DNA of 64,000 bases from Icerya purchasi. Taxonomy: Eukaryota > Arthropoda > Insecta > Hemiptera > Monophlebidae. How positions within the stretch are numbered: position 1 is the first letter of the stretch; each line of letters opens with the position of its first letter. A program made the position numbers and the translations under genes. The notes under the pieces are model-generated. The model made no database searches, had not been told where the DNA came from, and saw only the letters and a program-made list of their open reading frames with translations. This document shows, piece by piece, positions 10,246-22,535 of the stretch. Location: assembly GCA_039619475.1 (NCBI GenBank), contig CM077115.1, forward strand, positions 498,811,352 through 498,875,351. Direction: 5' to 3'.

Positions 10246-11581
10246 GTAATTTTGTTTTCATTATCAATATCTCTTTTGCCTTTTAATTCTCTTGAAGTTA
10301 CACTTATTTTTTTATACATTTGATATTAAATCTTATTCCTATTACAATTTACGCAAAGCAGTCAATGTTGAATTGATTCTTGTTTTACATACATGTGTAT
10401 AATAAAAAGCAGCGTATTTCATACGCAGTAAAAAAATTTCAGTTTTTTATAACGTTTGTATCGCAATGCAGAATACTCAAATTTGTTTTGAGTATCGACA
10501 TTTATACTTTAGTTTTCATCGGTAATTTTTTATTCGTTATTTTTAATCTGCTTATTTTTTCTCCGTGATTCTGTATCACGTTACAGATTCCTTTAATCAT
10601 TGTTTATGCACAGTTATTTTCTACATGGTTACATTGATTTTTTTTTCTGCTTTTGTTCCAGTACATTGATGGAAGAAATTGCCTGCTGTTCATTTTATTT
10701 AAGAATTTATTCCCACTAATCATTTCGTTGAAGTAATTCGTTATTTCGAATTTTTTCATTCGTCCACTAAAATTTACTATACATTTTGAAAGAGATATAT
10801 CAATTTGTACCATAAATGAAATGATTTTTTTTTTTTTTTTAATATATTTTTACCTTTTTTACTTATATTGTATTAGTTTATTCGAATAAATAATATTAAA
10901 AATATTCCAATCTCTAAAACCCATTGCCGATTTCATATTACTATGTGAAATGGCATGAGTAGTACTGCTATCGGGTCAATCGTACCTTCGGCTTCCATCC
11001 ATCGATTATAAAATCTATTATATAACAAAAACGTGGATAAGCGCGCTTCCGGTAATCAGTTTCTCATATATTGACCTTAAGAAAAAAAGCAATAATAAAA
11101 GAACGCAGAAACAGTGTGAAATGCTGTCACCTTTAGAAAAATAATAGATTGAAACTTAAAGTACTGACTCTACTACACTGCAACTATGTAAATATCACTA
11201 CGCTTACTATTTAGAAAGTAGTTATTGTGATCAGTGATAATTATTGAAATTATTGATAACTGTCAAAGGTTGTCAACGCGGATAAGCTAATGTTCTTTCA
11301 GAATTTATTTAATTTACTAGAAAAATGTGATAACCTAGCAGTATTAAACTATTTGATAGAAAATGTGGCTGTGGTGCTAACTTTACGGACAGGATTTATT
11401 TTATAGTAGAAATGTTTTCTATTATAATCAGAGCATTTTCTCATTTTAATCTTAGTTAGGCATAACAAAAATTGATAGTTTTTTTTTTTAATGATATTAA
11501 CTATTTAATAATATTTGAAATTTTATGTGTGAATTCTACAAAATTAGCAAAAGATCTTTAACATTTCTTTCTGTTTATTAG
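10246..11581 (+). other. HLCS: HLCS intron 2
   Basis: 1336 bp, AT-rich. No mobile element or RNA gene recognised. Confidence 0.5.
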
Positions 11582-11752
11582 CAACAAGTAAATATATCTA
11601 ATTGGATTAGCTTTCCTCACGATACAACTATATTTCCTATACGTGTAAAACAGAATAATCGAATTCGTTTGAACAGCGCAACTCAAATGAACGTATTAAT
11701 CGAAGCTAATTTTCGCTTATTTCCAGTTGGTTCAATAAATTATGCTTGCCAA
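11582..11752 (+). CDS. HLCS: HLCS coding exon 3 (residues 95-151)
   Basis: 171 nt, exactly 57 codons, phase 0 on both sides, between TTTATTAG and GTAAGA. It encodes QQVNISNWISFPHD and ends FPVGSINYACQ. It is part of the N-terminal extension; no catalytic motif is expected here. Confidence 0.8.
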
Positions 11753-11935
11753 GTAAGAAATTCATGTTGTGGATAATGATACTTTTTTTATTGAAATATT
11801 TATATTTTTTCCTTAAATGGAAGTATAGAACAAAATGAAGTTCTTATTTGATTTTTTAAATAAAAAAAAAAAAAAATAAGGAACGTTTATTTTATTTTGT
11901 ATTTCTTGGTTCATTTTATTATTCATACTTAACAG

Positions 11936-12089
11936 ATCGATCAATTTGGGGTTCCTAAGGCATGGACTGCAGGTGCTTACTTCGCGTTTATAATAGAAAC
12001 AGATGTTGAACATTTCAATAAATTATGCGAACACTTTTTACGCTCCGTTGTATCAATTGACGAAATACTAGAAGTTATTAGATTGGAAA
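11936..12089 (+). CDS. HLCS: HLCS coding exon 4 (residues 152-202)
   Basis: 154 nt between acceptor TTAACAG and donor GTATGT. It encodes IDQFGVPKAWTAGAYFAF and ends ILEVIRLE, leaving in phase 1. The preceding intron is only 183 bp. It belongs to the N-terminal extension. Confidence 0.82.
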
Positions 12090-12446
12090 GTATGTAAAAT
12101 TTAGGCATCTTATTTTTATACGTCTATTTGAAGTTTATTGTTAAAGTATTTAAGAACGCTTTAATTAATCAGTTCTTAAATAGATTTGCAGTTAGGATAT
12201 ATAAACAAAGACCTATATGCGGATAATATTGAAATAAATTAATTTTTAAATTTAATTTAAATAACACTGCAAATACTTCATTCAACAGAAAAATATGTGT
12301 ATCGTTAGGCTTCGATTTTAACCGTGTAATAAAAACTTTAAATTTTTAAATTTAATTCATTTACTTCTTTTACAGTCCTAAAATGTAATTAGAGATAACA
12401 GAATAAAAAATATTATATAGTAAAAAAATTGTATATACATTTTAAT

Positions 12447-13410
12447 CAGTGGCGGATCTTAATTTTTTCCCTGGTGCTTCTCTTAAGATAGAAAAATATT
12501 GAAATGGAATGAACTTGCATACAATCGCACACACTACTACACAAACAAAAATAAATCAAGAAACTACTTTTTTTTTTTTTAAAAAAAAATTACGAAAAAA
12601 CAAGAAATTTAATTTATGTAAAAGAAAGGATATTTAAATTTCGATAAAGCAAATTAACAGATCTACCATAATTAATTTACGTGAACAACAAAAAGCAATA
12701 ATGCAAAATTAATTCAAAAAAAAAATAATAATTCAATAAAAATGATATATTATTTAAAGGAAAATTATAACTACATTAAGAAATCAATTTAAAATGAAAT
12801 GAATACGTCTAACTAAACTGCTGATCTAATTTCACTAGTTCGCTGCACTGACGCTTCTGTACCGTTTTGCGTTTTGCAAGAGTTGACAGATTTTCGCTAG
12901 CGGTATATTTTCTAAAGCCTATTTATAAATTAAGGTGCGAATGTCATTTCTATATGATAAAATAGCGTTCGCGTAGTCACAATTTTATCGCGAAAATTTT
13001 GCAATGTGTAATGCGCTGGTCGTTCGGTCAAATTAGAGAAGTAACTGGTTCATTAAACGTTTCGATTTTTTTTTCACGCTGTTATTGTATATGCGGGTGT
13101 GTGTGTGTGTACTCCTCAGAGCGCTCTTAATGGCTCGCTAATGTCACAGGAATACTCGTAGCGCCTGTCGAACACAATACAGAAACGAGCAGATCATCGA
13201 ATCGGAATCCAACTATTACGTGACACAAATAGACGCCGATAAGCGTTTTACACAGTAAGCATTTTTCTTTGCATCGAATTCTCGCTAGCAAGCTACAAAC
13301 GTATCTTTTTAATCAAATTAACCTCTACTGCTAGAGAGATAGTGGCACATTTCTTTCTTTTTCAATTTGCTTTGGTACTTCAATGAGAAGCACCGGAGGA
13401 TTCGCCACCG
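12447..13410. mobile_element. Non-autonomous hAT-type element (964 bp)
   Basis: The left terminus is CAGTGGCGGATC and the right terminus, in reverse complement, CGGTGGCGAATC. About 20 bp farther in, both ends share GGTGCTTCTC. The flanking 8-bp duplication ATTTTAAT is perfect (12439-12446 and 13411-13418), which points to hAT. I see no transposase remnant inside, so it is probably mobilised in trans. It contains a short (TG)n tract near 13090. Confidence 0.87.
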
Positions 13411-14344
13411 ATTTTAATGTTATTTCTCTATACACGGTCAAAGTTAATTTTTATACGTGGAAAAATGCATAGCAAAAGAATCATCTTCACGAAAGCAGAC
13501 ATTAAGCGCACTTCGATAAAAATTTTGCTCAGCCGATACAATCGTTTAATCGAAGTGGAATTGTTTAAACTTTACAGTCTTCTACTTGCGTTTCGGGCAG
13601 CTTATCAGTTTGGACTGACACAGTTTGTCGAATGGCTGGATGGACTGATGAGCCTGCACACGTTTCGGCCGATCTGTCGGATTGTATTAAACCATTCACA
13701 CATGTCTGGTCATGATTATTTACAACATCGCCACTGATTTGTTCCGTGATTATTATTTACATTATAGTTTATAATAACCAAAACAATTCGTATGTAAAAA
13801 TTAGTTTAATGGCACTGTAAAAAGGATTATGCGTAATTTATTTATGCGAAACACAAAGTTAAATTTTCTTTTCGGTGTATTAAATTCTGCAACCGACATA
13901 TTGCATGTATGTATAGCTGATTATTTACTGTAAAAGTGCCTTTTTTCTTTTTTAAGCGATTTCTATGATAATAAGTTGTGTTCATTATTTTTGTTTTTAA
14001 TGTATTATTAAATCATCATACATTTAGCGCGTTTTCTGGTAGAAGTGCACACGTTTTCCATCTAGGATGGGAACTATTTATACTTTTACTGGAGCGTCAC
14101 GGTTGATTGTAGTGAAGTCAACCGATTCCATGCGATAATTAGGTTTATATAGGGTCATACATAATAAATCGGCATCTCTTATAATAGTAATATTCGGAAT
14201 TATTATCCGCATTCGACTTGTAGTTTTAAACTACTTTTTGAATTTATCGGTGATTCTTACTTTCAAAAAAACGCGGTACAAATAAAATAAAAATAATTTT
14301 TAACTCAGCTTTTCAAGTTGATGATTTTATTTTAATTCTATTCT

Positions 14345-14655
14345 TGTTAGTCATGCTGCTCGATTTCGAACGTCGTGACTATCAATTTGTACATTTTTGT
14401 TGTACAAATAAAGAAAGTGCTTATGAACAATACCGATATATGAAAAGCTACTTGAAGCTGATTGTAATTGCATATTATTGAACGGAAGCAGTTCAAGTGT
14501 GTGTGTATGTGCCTATGGGTGTGTCTATACACCTGTGTATACTACTTGATGGGTTTCCATTGCTTTTTACACGACTATTAACGATTGTTTATTTTTTTGT
14601 TTTTTTTTTAATAATTATTACTTATCGCCTCTAGGTCTTGAACTCAAGACTCAAA
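14345..14655 (-). mobile_element. tRNA-derived SINE, 5'-truncated copy
   Basis: Matches the other SINE copies in this window (37064-37373, 42181-42508, 62665-63015) over the body and the 3' part containing TTGTACA. The tRNA-like head is degraded: a B-box-like GAGTTCAAGACC is recognisable in reverse complement near 14635, but the A box is missing. The 3' end (14361-14379) shares 18 of 19 bases with the 3' region of the LINE remnant at 16066-16084. Confidence 0.7.
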
Positions 14656-14994
14656 TTTAATTACGAAAGAAAAGACTAAACATTTTAAAAATTTTATCCC
14701 GAACTTTGCTATATTGTTAACGCATAGTCCATGAAACGAGTATTAATATATCTGAAAATTAAATTTTTAGCATTTTTAAGAGAAAAATAATTGCCAGAGA
14801 AGTTTGAAAAATTCAAAGTTAATTAGCAATTTATTTGCTTGCGTAGGTGGTGGAATTATAATTTATCAACGTCGAACTACTCGATCAAACGCCAGTTATA
14901 TATAATATGTATATATATTATATAAAAAATCCGTATTCCAACATTCGTCGGCATTCTACTTTTAAAGCAATATCTTAATTACAGAGTGGCCATC

Positions 14995-15312
14995 CAGCCG
15001 GGAAATCGGGAATAAGCCGGGAATTTTATTGTAAAATAGGAAAAAAGTAAAAATAGCCGAAAACGATATTCTTAATGAAATAGAATCATTTGAAACATTA
15101 AAAAGTGAATGCAGTTTCTAATGTGTACTTCACACTCAAGAATAAATTACGAAGTTCTATTTTATTCCTATAAAATATGCTGCGGCGGTCATATATTATC
15201 AATAGTAACAAAAAAATTACATTCTTCTTTTTGCAAAATTTTAGTAATCAGGAAATCGGGAGAATTTGGACCAGGAAACCGGGAATTTAAAAATTACATT
15301 TGAGTGGCCACA
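14995..15312. repeat. ~310-bp GTGGCCA repeat, copy 1
   Basis: Begins GAGTGGCCATCCAGCC and ends ATTTGAGTGGCCAC, so the ends carry short inverted GTGGCCA motifs. Closely similar to 52968-53288, with diverged partial copies at 28826-29150 and about 48160-48225. Shared blocks include ATAAATTACGAAGTTCT, TATCAATAGTAACAAAAAA and GGGAATTTAAAAATTA. Probably a MITE; I could not establish a clear target duplication. Confidence 0.75.
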
Positions 15313-16059
15313 TCATGAATTATCGTAAGTTTCAAGTGTATTGTATAATAATGCTGCTCCAAACCTCGCTGCATATATTGTCATTAAAGCCATCAGTCGT
15401 TTTCATAAATAATTCCTTTTATCAGCATTTTGTATTCTGCTTTACTTATTTCTATCAACTGTTTTGATGATCATTTGATTAATAAAAGGTGTATTCAGTA
15501 TGATAAACAAAGAAAGTTTAGTGAGTTAAAGTCTACGGTATAATATATTGCTAAATTATGGCGGACACCTTTTCATGTGCCTACATTTTAAAAACTGTCG
15601 ATAGCATCACGAACAACTTTCTATTTAAAAGGTCAAACATATATAATAAACCAGTTATCTTGTTGAGGAATCGCACTGCATCCAACCAAGTCCAGATTAC
15701 AGTGCATAATTGATTTTCCCTATTTTAAACCTGCTGTCCTTACAAGTTCAATTATTCTAAAATCTTTCTGTAATATTCTGATTAACTTTAATTTTCAATT
15801 CAACCTTAGTTCTAAAATTGCTTATTCTACTCTTGTCTTTGTCATCTACATATTTTTCTAGTTTACTTGAAAAACCAAGCTCTTCAGTTTCTATTTTTTA
15901 TAACTTTCTTCTTCCATGTTTAGAATCTAAGGAAAATCGTAGATTACCATCTTCCTCAAGTTCACTTTAGAAGAGATAAAAATCCAAGTACTTTTGCACA
16001 AAAAAGTAACAACTCATTGATTAATATTTTCATTCTGCTTCCGCATTTCCTTCTATATC

Positions 16060-16870
16060 GTAGTGCGATTCCGAACGTCGTGACCTGATTTTTGAACAAT
16101 TAAACGCCACTGCCGTTGATCCTCTATTTTCCGCATCAATTCAGATGTCTGTAGGCCAGTTAGTTTTACTATTTGATCAACATAACGATTTTCTGACTCG
16201 TTTTCTTTGACCGCTAACTTTACCCTGAATAATTAATTTTTCCATCTTATTGGCCCGAATTATATGACCACCGAAAAATGATAACGCTCTTCTTCTAATT
16301 GTGGGTAGCAACTGCTCGTTTTCATCAATTCGTAGTTCCTTCAAAACGGACTTGTTGATTTTATGCGCCGCCCATGGTATGCGTAGTAGCATCTGATAGC
16401 ACTTCATTTCGAAAGCCACCAGTTTCCTTTCCGATACCACATTTATGGTCTATGATTTTGATCCATATGACAGAATCGAAAACACTAAGGTTTTTAGCAA
16501 TCTTGTTTTGGTATATTTCGATATCTTATGATCTGCGCCATATCTTAATTAATTTCTCGATCAGAGCCACCTTGATTTGTTATGCAGGCTCCCAGATGAA
16601 TCACTTCTTCTTTTATCGGAACGTATTTAATTAGGTTTCCTACTTGTGATATAGTTGCCTCGTCTTTGTTGACTATTAAAAGACCATTTTGACCTGTTCG
16701 GCTTTAGTCCCATTTCGTTGTTGGTATCTTCGGTTTTATTCACTAGTTGATTCATTTCCTCTTCTGTTTTCGCAATAAGTATCAGATCATCAGCAAATCT
16801 CAGGTCGAATATTTTTTTCCCTCCTATGGAAATTCCGCCTTCCGCTTCTGCATTTACTTGTATTTAATAT
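16060..16870 (-). pseudogene. LINE (non-LTR) reverse-transcriptase remnant
   Basis: On the - strand, 16860 to about 16740 encodes GGISIGGKKIFDLRFADDLI followed by IAKTEEEMNQLV. FADD is the catalytic motif of non-LTR reverse transcriptases, and this flanking pattern is typical of insect LINEs. After frame damage the C-terminal region continues at 16440-16177 (VAFEMKCYQMLLRIPW, then RRRALSFFGGHIIR), the usual post-RT segment. A final C-terminal piece at about 16140-16085 reads IEDQRQWRLIVQ. Heavily frameshifted and 5'-truncated. Confidence 0.85.
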
Positions 16871-17663
16871 TAATACAGCAATTTACTTCTGTAGATGAGA
16901 AATGGCGTTTTATTTGTGACTACGAAATTGTAATTACCTTTACCATTACGAATTATAATCAGTTTGTATTAATTATTGTATTTTATATTTATAATTGTGA
17001 ATGATATCTCTTAAATACGCTTTAGTTTTAATGACACCCGATCCAACAATAAGGGTTAACAGAAATGTATTAGAGGGACTATTATTATACTATAAAATTG
17101 ACACTGCAATTTTTTGTGATACTTGGCCAAGAAATACCAACTTAGTTAATATTAAAGATTTTCAGTTAATTAGATGTAATTGCGACAATCGTTGTGGAGG
17201 CTCTGCCGTATTTCTATTTCGCTTGCTTTTAATTCGGTCCTAATTTCACGCGTACATCGATCTCAACCAATCATTTTCACATTTAGTTTCTGTTCAAATT
17301 TCTCTTAAGTGAAATTTTCTTATCTTCCTTTATTTTTCTTTTTTTAGCTCGGTAATTTTCTCTATCGCGGCTCTACTCTTAATGCAAGTGAGGCATCATT
17401 CACGAGTATCGTAGTAATATTGTTAATAACCACCATTCGCCGTTTATAAAAATCTCATCAGTAACTTTATCGGTCTAACATTTTTTTCGCAAATATCGCA
17501 TTTAGAAGACTGTGGACAGTATCTTCGGAAGTATTACGTTCCACTATATTCATTTTAATAAATTTCGCTTCCTAATTTTTCCCCGTTTAAACCTGTTCAT
17601 TCTTCCGATTGAGATTTTAACAAAACTAACTGGTTAATAATGCAAAAAAAGTCCATTTATTGC

Positions 17664-17782
17664 ACGAACAACAATTTTATTATTAAATATTAAAGTCCGC
17701 CGACATTTTCGCAGTAAAAAACTCCATAATCGTAGTTGAATTACCGGTGGACACTAATATTTAGTAATAAAATTGTTGTTCA
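17664..17782. repeat. Foldback repeat with ~38-bp arms
   Basis: The arm at 17664-17702 (containing GAACAACAATTTTATTATTA) is complementary, with a few mismatches, to 17744-17782 (TAGTAATAAAATTGTTGTTC), around a ~41-bp loop. Probably a small MITE or remnant. Confidence 0.7.
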
Positions 17783-19152
17783 CGTTGTTACTGGATGTTT
17801 TCGTATTTTATTAACATTATTATAAGACGACACAATGGTCAAAACAAACTGATGATAACACTAATTGGACTAAATTTCAATCTCGACTCTTTTCTACAAT
17901 GCTAAATGAAACCAATTAGAGTTGATATAATATTTTCATTTAGTCTATTTACTCTAATTTATCCCAATCATCATTACTACCATTTTATTCATCATTAAGC
18001 AATAAATGTGATACTTGCTTCTAATGTAAATCCGATTATTTTTAAAAACTTCCATCGTTACTCTCCTATCGCCAATTTTTTAACCTATAAAAAAAATAAA
18101 TGACAAAATTTAATTTATCCTTTAAAATTCACTGAAAAAATATTCTTTCTTCCTCTGTTCAACTCTCTTTTCGTAGTCTTGAAAAACGATTAGGTCGTTT
18201 GAAAAGCATTTTTCAAAATCCCTCTATAATATTTTTTTACAAAAATTGATTGCTTATATCGATTTCATTGCTCTTCGTTACGTCTCTGTCTTTGAAAAAA
18301 AAAAAAACAACTTATTTGCCAGTTGAATTTTTTAACAATTTTTCCCGAGATTGAAAGTAACTTCTACTCAGGTATATAGATGATAGATCTGGTTTTTCTA
18401 TTTAAAAACATAATTTTGAAATTCTTAATATTTTTAATTTATTTGCTTTGATTGATCCTTTTCTGTAAATTTTTTTTATTATTCCCTTTTCCAAAAATAT
18501 TTCATCCATTTTTCGTCCTATTTTTCTTGCTTTTCCTTTGTGAAAGCTATTTAAAAATATGAATTTATTTCCAAATAATATGTTTAGTTTCCATTTTGGT
18601 CGTTTTTATCTTGCTATTTTGAAGTCTTTCCATTACTGTGACATTAATAAATTATCTTTAATAAAAACATTTAATGTTGTTGTATTTATTTATATTTCAA
18701 ATGCCTTCGATGATAATGCGCATTTTCACCCCCTTTAATTAAAAGGTTTTCCATTCATTTTCCTTCTCGTGACACTCTTAAATTTCCGTCTTCTTTGGCC
18801 TCTCTACTTTGTCCTTTTTTGCTTTAACTTGTGATAATAAACTCCACCTCGTTGTTTTTTTCGCTTTTTATGACATATTGCTATTTGTTGTATTTCTCCT
18901 TTATTTATTCTTTTGCGGTGAGATTACCAAAATTTCTAGTAATCTTACACTCCATGAGTGTACTATAATCAGTTTACTCGTCTCTCCTTTGATTTTACTA
19001 TACTTCATAATTTCGAATCTTGTTTCTTCACGTTCCTTTCAAATCGACTTTCTCAGACTCTTAGCCATTTTATTCTTTTCTTCGTTGAAAAATTCCATTT
19101 AAAATGTTGATCCGATAATTACTCTTCGTTGTTACAGCTAGGATTCTATATA

Positions 19153-19180
19153 CAAGTATATATATATATATATATATACA
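19153..19180. repeat. (TA)n microsatellite
   Basis: Uninterrupted alternating TA run in HLCS intron 4. Confidence 0.85.
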
Positions 19181-20649
19181 TGTATTTGCATAATCTACTG
19201 ACTGTTTGATATCATTTTGTGTTTTGTATAATTAAATTGCATTTAATGCATTTTTACAGTACTATTAAAATAATGTTTATTTACCGATTATGTTTTAGTT
19301 ATTATTAATTCAAAAAATGTGATTTTTAATTAATTGTGCCACAAAATATTATAAGTTTAATGTATCTCAGCTTAACAAGTTTTAGACCAGTGAACTTAGT
19401 TGATTTGGATCCTTCGTATGGTTCTTTAAAAATCAATCTGGAAAATCTTTCTATAGTTTGTTTACACCCTTTTATCAAAATTTCTTACCGATTATTTTAT
19501 TTGCATGGTACCCGAAATTTCGCAGCTATTAAAGTGTGCGATAACTTTGGTAAATTTACTCTTTTACTGTAAATATTGCCGTAGCTTCATAAGTCGATTT
19601 TTTAGTAGAAAACACGTTCATAGTCAGTATACTGACAGGAGCGTTCTGTATTTCAAAGAAAAGGAGAAGCGAAAACGTTTTCTCCTCAAAAAAATATGTA
19701 TGTATAATGCGTCATAAATTAATAATTGAGAAACTGTAGTAAAATGCACAGAAATAACGGGTGTAAATTAATATCAACAAGATGTTTCTATTATTGCTAA
19801 AGTTAGCGATATTTAGTGAATAAACAAGTTGATCACTATTAAAGGACGTGCATTTTAATCGTTTAGTCTTAGCGTTTCAAATTCAGTTATTATTTTTTGC
19901 TTCTTTCAATATATCATTTTAATACAAAAATATTGTCGATTCCTACAGTTTCGTCTTAACCGATTTCGATTATATATAATATATGCCTGAAAATGATAAG
20001 TTCTTAAATTTCTTATCAATAGAACAATCAAAAATATCTACCCCACGAAACCTCAGATCTCAGGCAACAGTATCCTTGACAATAGGCAGTGACTCTTCTG
20101 ACGCATGGCAAAAATAAATGATGAAGAGGAACAAATTAAACGAAATTAAAGATATTTAAGGTCCTTAAATTGCATACGTGAAATCTATCACAATTTAAGA
20201 TCAGTTGATTCGTCGTATCAGTGTTTAGATACAAGTTAATAAAATAGAATGGGTTACAGTCATTACCATAATAATTACTGATTGTGCTCGCGTGAAAGTT
20301 TTTTCGTGCATTAATTTAAAGTGAAGATTTAAAATTTTTAATAGTAAAGATGAATTTCTAAAACAGAGCAAAAGGTAGTAATTAGCATAATAATTACGGA
20401 TTACTTTGGAAACTGTAGAAACATATATTCCTTCAAGAAATAAAATTGCAGATATTAACATCATTTTTTATAACCAGTTTTCTTTCTGTTCTAATTGTCT
20501 GATGATGGTAAGTGTAAGCTTTCCGAAACATTAAGATTTTAAGATTATTAATTTTTTAAACATGATGTCTACCGTAACTTATTTTCCTAGCTGTATTTTA
20601 TGTTAGTGAGAATTAGTTTTTGGAATTATTATTGGTTTTTCATTTTTAG

Positions 20650-20745
20650 CTGTGGATGTAAATGGAAATCCTTATAATTTAGTAAATCAAGATAAAGTGC
20701 CTATAACGACTTGCCCGATAAATACTGTTGGAGATAACTTGTATG
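20650..20745 (+). CDS. HLCS: HLCS coding exon 5 (residues 203-234)
   Basis: 96 nt, phase 1 in and phase 1 out, between TTTTTAG and GTACGT. It encodes VDVNGNPYNLVNQDKVP and ends NTVGDNLY. A low-complexity linker part of the N-terminal region. Supported by phase, splice sites and the sharp contrast with the AT-rich flanks. Confidence 0.72.
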
Positions 20746-22504
20746 GTACGTATTCATATTACAATTCTTCATTTGAACAATAGTTATTCATTAAGGTTAT
20801 TAATTTAAACCGAATTTTAATCAGTTTGTGTAAAAGTTGAAAGCCTTGTTAATCGGTAGTTATTATTTTTAATTATTAACCATATTTTACGTATTGAATT
20901 GGAATCGACTATTTTTATTCGGTTTACTTACATCTAGAATTTCAATTTATAGTAATTTGAAATTGCAGGCTCATAGTACTGGTTCTCTTGAACTGATTTG
21001 AATAATTTAAATATATTTTTTCATATACCAATTAAAAATACGTAAAAATTACAAAATAAAATTTTGGAATAAAACAGTAAATTTTATTTTTAATATTTTA
21101 CTGTCGTGCTAATACGAATGCATAGGAATGAGTTTATGAAAAAAACTCAAATTGTTATTTTTTTTATTTATTAAATAAAATGATATTATTAAAAAAAAAA
21201 AAAAGAATGAAACCCTCAATTGTTTAATTGGAACATTACTGAGGAGTATTTTTAAATGCAGTTAAATAATTTACCAAGAAAAAAGTAAAATAGAAATTTA
21301 TTATACGGGAGAATTTTAATATAAGGTTGTATTTTGAATATTTAAGAAAATACTTGATTATTTTAATTTACAATCGTAGCGAATAAAGCATAATGTAACC
21401 ATCACGTAACATTATTTTATTTATAAAAATATACACTTATTTTGATAAATAATAATTTTAGTTTAATTAATTTCGTTACGATATTAAACTTTTTTTTTCT
21501 TTTTTTTTGAGGTGGTGGTCAGTTCTTGTTGATTTGTAATTCAATGTTTTTTTTTGTTTATCAGTCGAATTTGTAGGTTTTAGTCAGAAGATTAACTGTT
21601 TTTAATTGTTGTCAATATATCTATAATCCTTATGTATGTACGTAAATCAATCTAGACGCATGATTTTATTTTTCTAGAAAAATTGTTTATTCCTACCACG
21701 AAATATATTAAATATTACAGAAGTGAGAATTAAATTCCTAATAACTATTGCTTTCTGGTATTACGGAACAAATATTCTAGATTAAATACTTAAACTAACT
21801 TCACTAAGATGTTATAAAATAATCAAAAAAAAAAAAAGAAAAGAAAATAATGTAATCTTTAAATAAAAATGATACATTAAGTATAAAAACACATGTGTCA
21901 CAAAGTTGGTTATAGAAATAGATACGTTTAATTTTTTTACGTTTATGCTAATATTTATGATACATACGCTCTCGTATAAGTGATGGTTATTATAAATATT
22001 ATACACAATTTTAAGTACAGTTTCTTTAATAAGATATGTTTGTTATATTATGCATGTAACTTTTATGTAATGCGAACAATTTAGAATAAATTAAAAGTAC
22101 TTAGTTTACGATAGTTGTAATTTATTGTATTTCATATTAGAAATAAAGCACGAACTAGATTAGTACTGAACGGATAAAGCTTTTATATGAAATAAGTTTA
22201 AATAACTTTGGATTTTATTGAATAACAATCTACTGTTCAAAATAACTCCCAGATACTTTATCAAACTGAGGAATGGGAATTTCTAATATATATGAAGTTT
22301 TTAGGTAATGATGAATACCGTGTAAAGATTCTGGACAATTAATTATTATCTAAAATTTTACAAAATACTTCAAGTGAACCAACGGGGAATGTAATCCTGT
22401 TAAATCTTTCTTCCGATTGTTTTTCAAAATAATTTAATCTATATTATAATGTCATGGAGATCACTAGGATTCTGAGTCGCATTTACTCGAGATATTAGGA
22501 GCAA

Positions 22505-22535
<31 letters not shown>

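Larger units (their letters stand above)
12090..20649 (+). other. HLCS: HLCS intron 4, repeat-rich
   Basis: 8560 bp, the longest intron. It holds a hAT-type element (12447-13410), a truncated SINE (14345-14655), a copy of the ~310-bp GTGGCCA repeat (14995-15312), a LINE remnant (16060-16870), a foldback (17664-17782) and a (TA)n tract (19153-19180). I recognise nothing in 17800-19150 and 19185-20649 apart from AT-rich sequence. Confidence 0.6.

Noticed and set aside
13417..13737. 106-codon open frame in HLCS intron 4
   Set aside because: Begins right at the hAT element border, resembles no family I know, and adding it as an exon is not needed: the phases of exons 4 and 5 already match.
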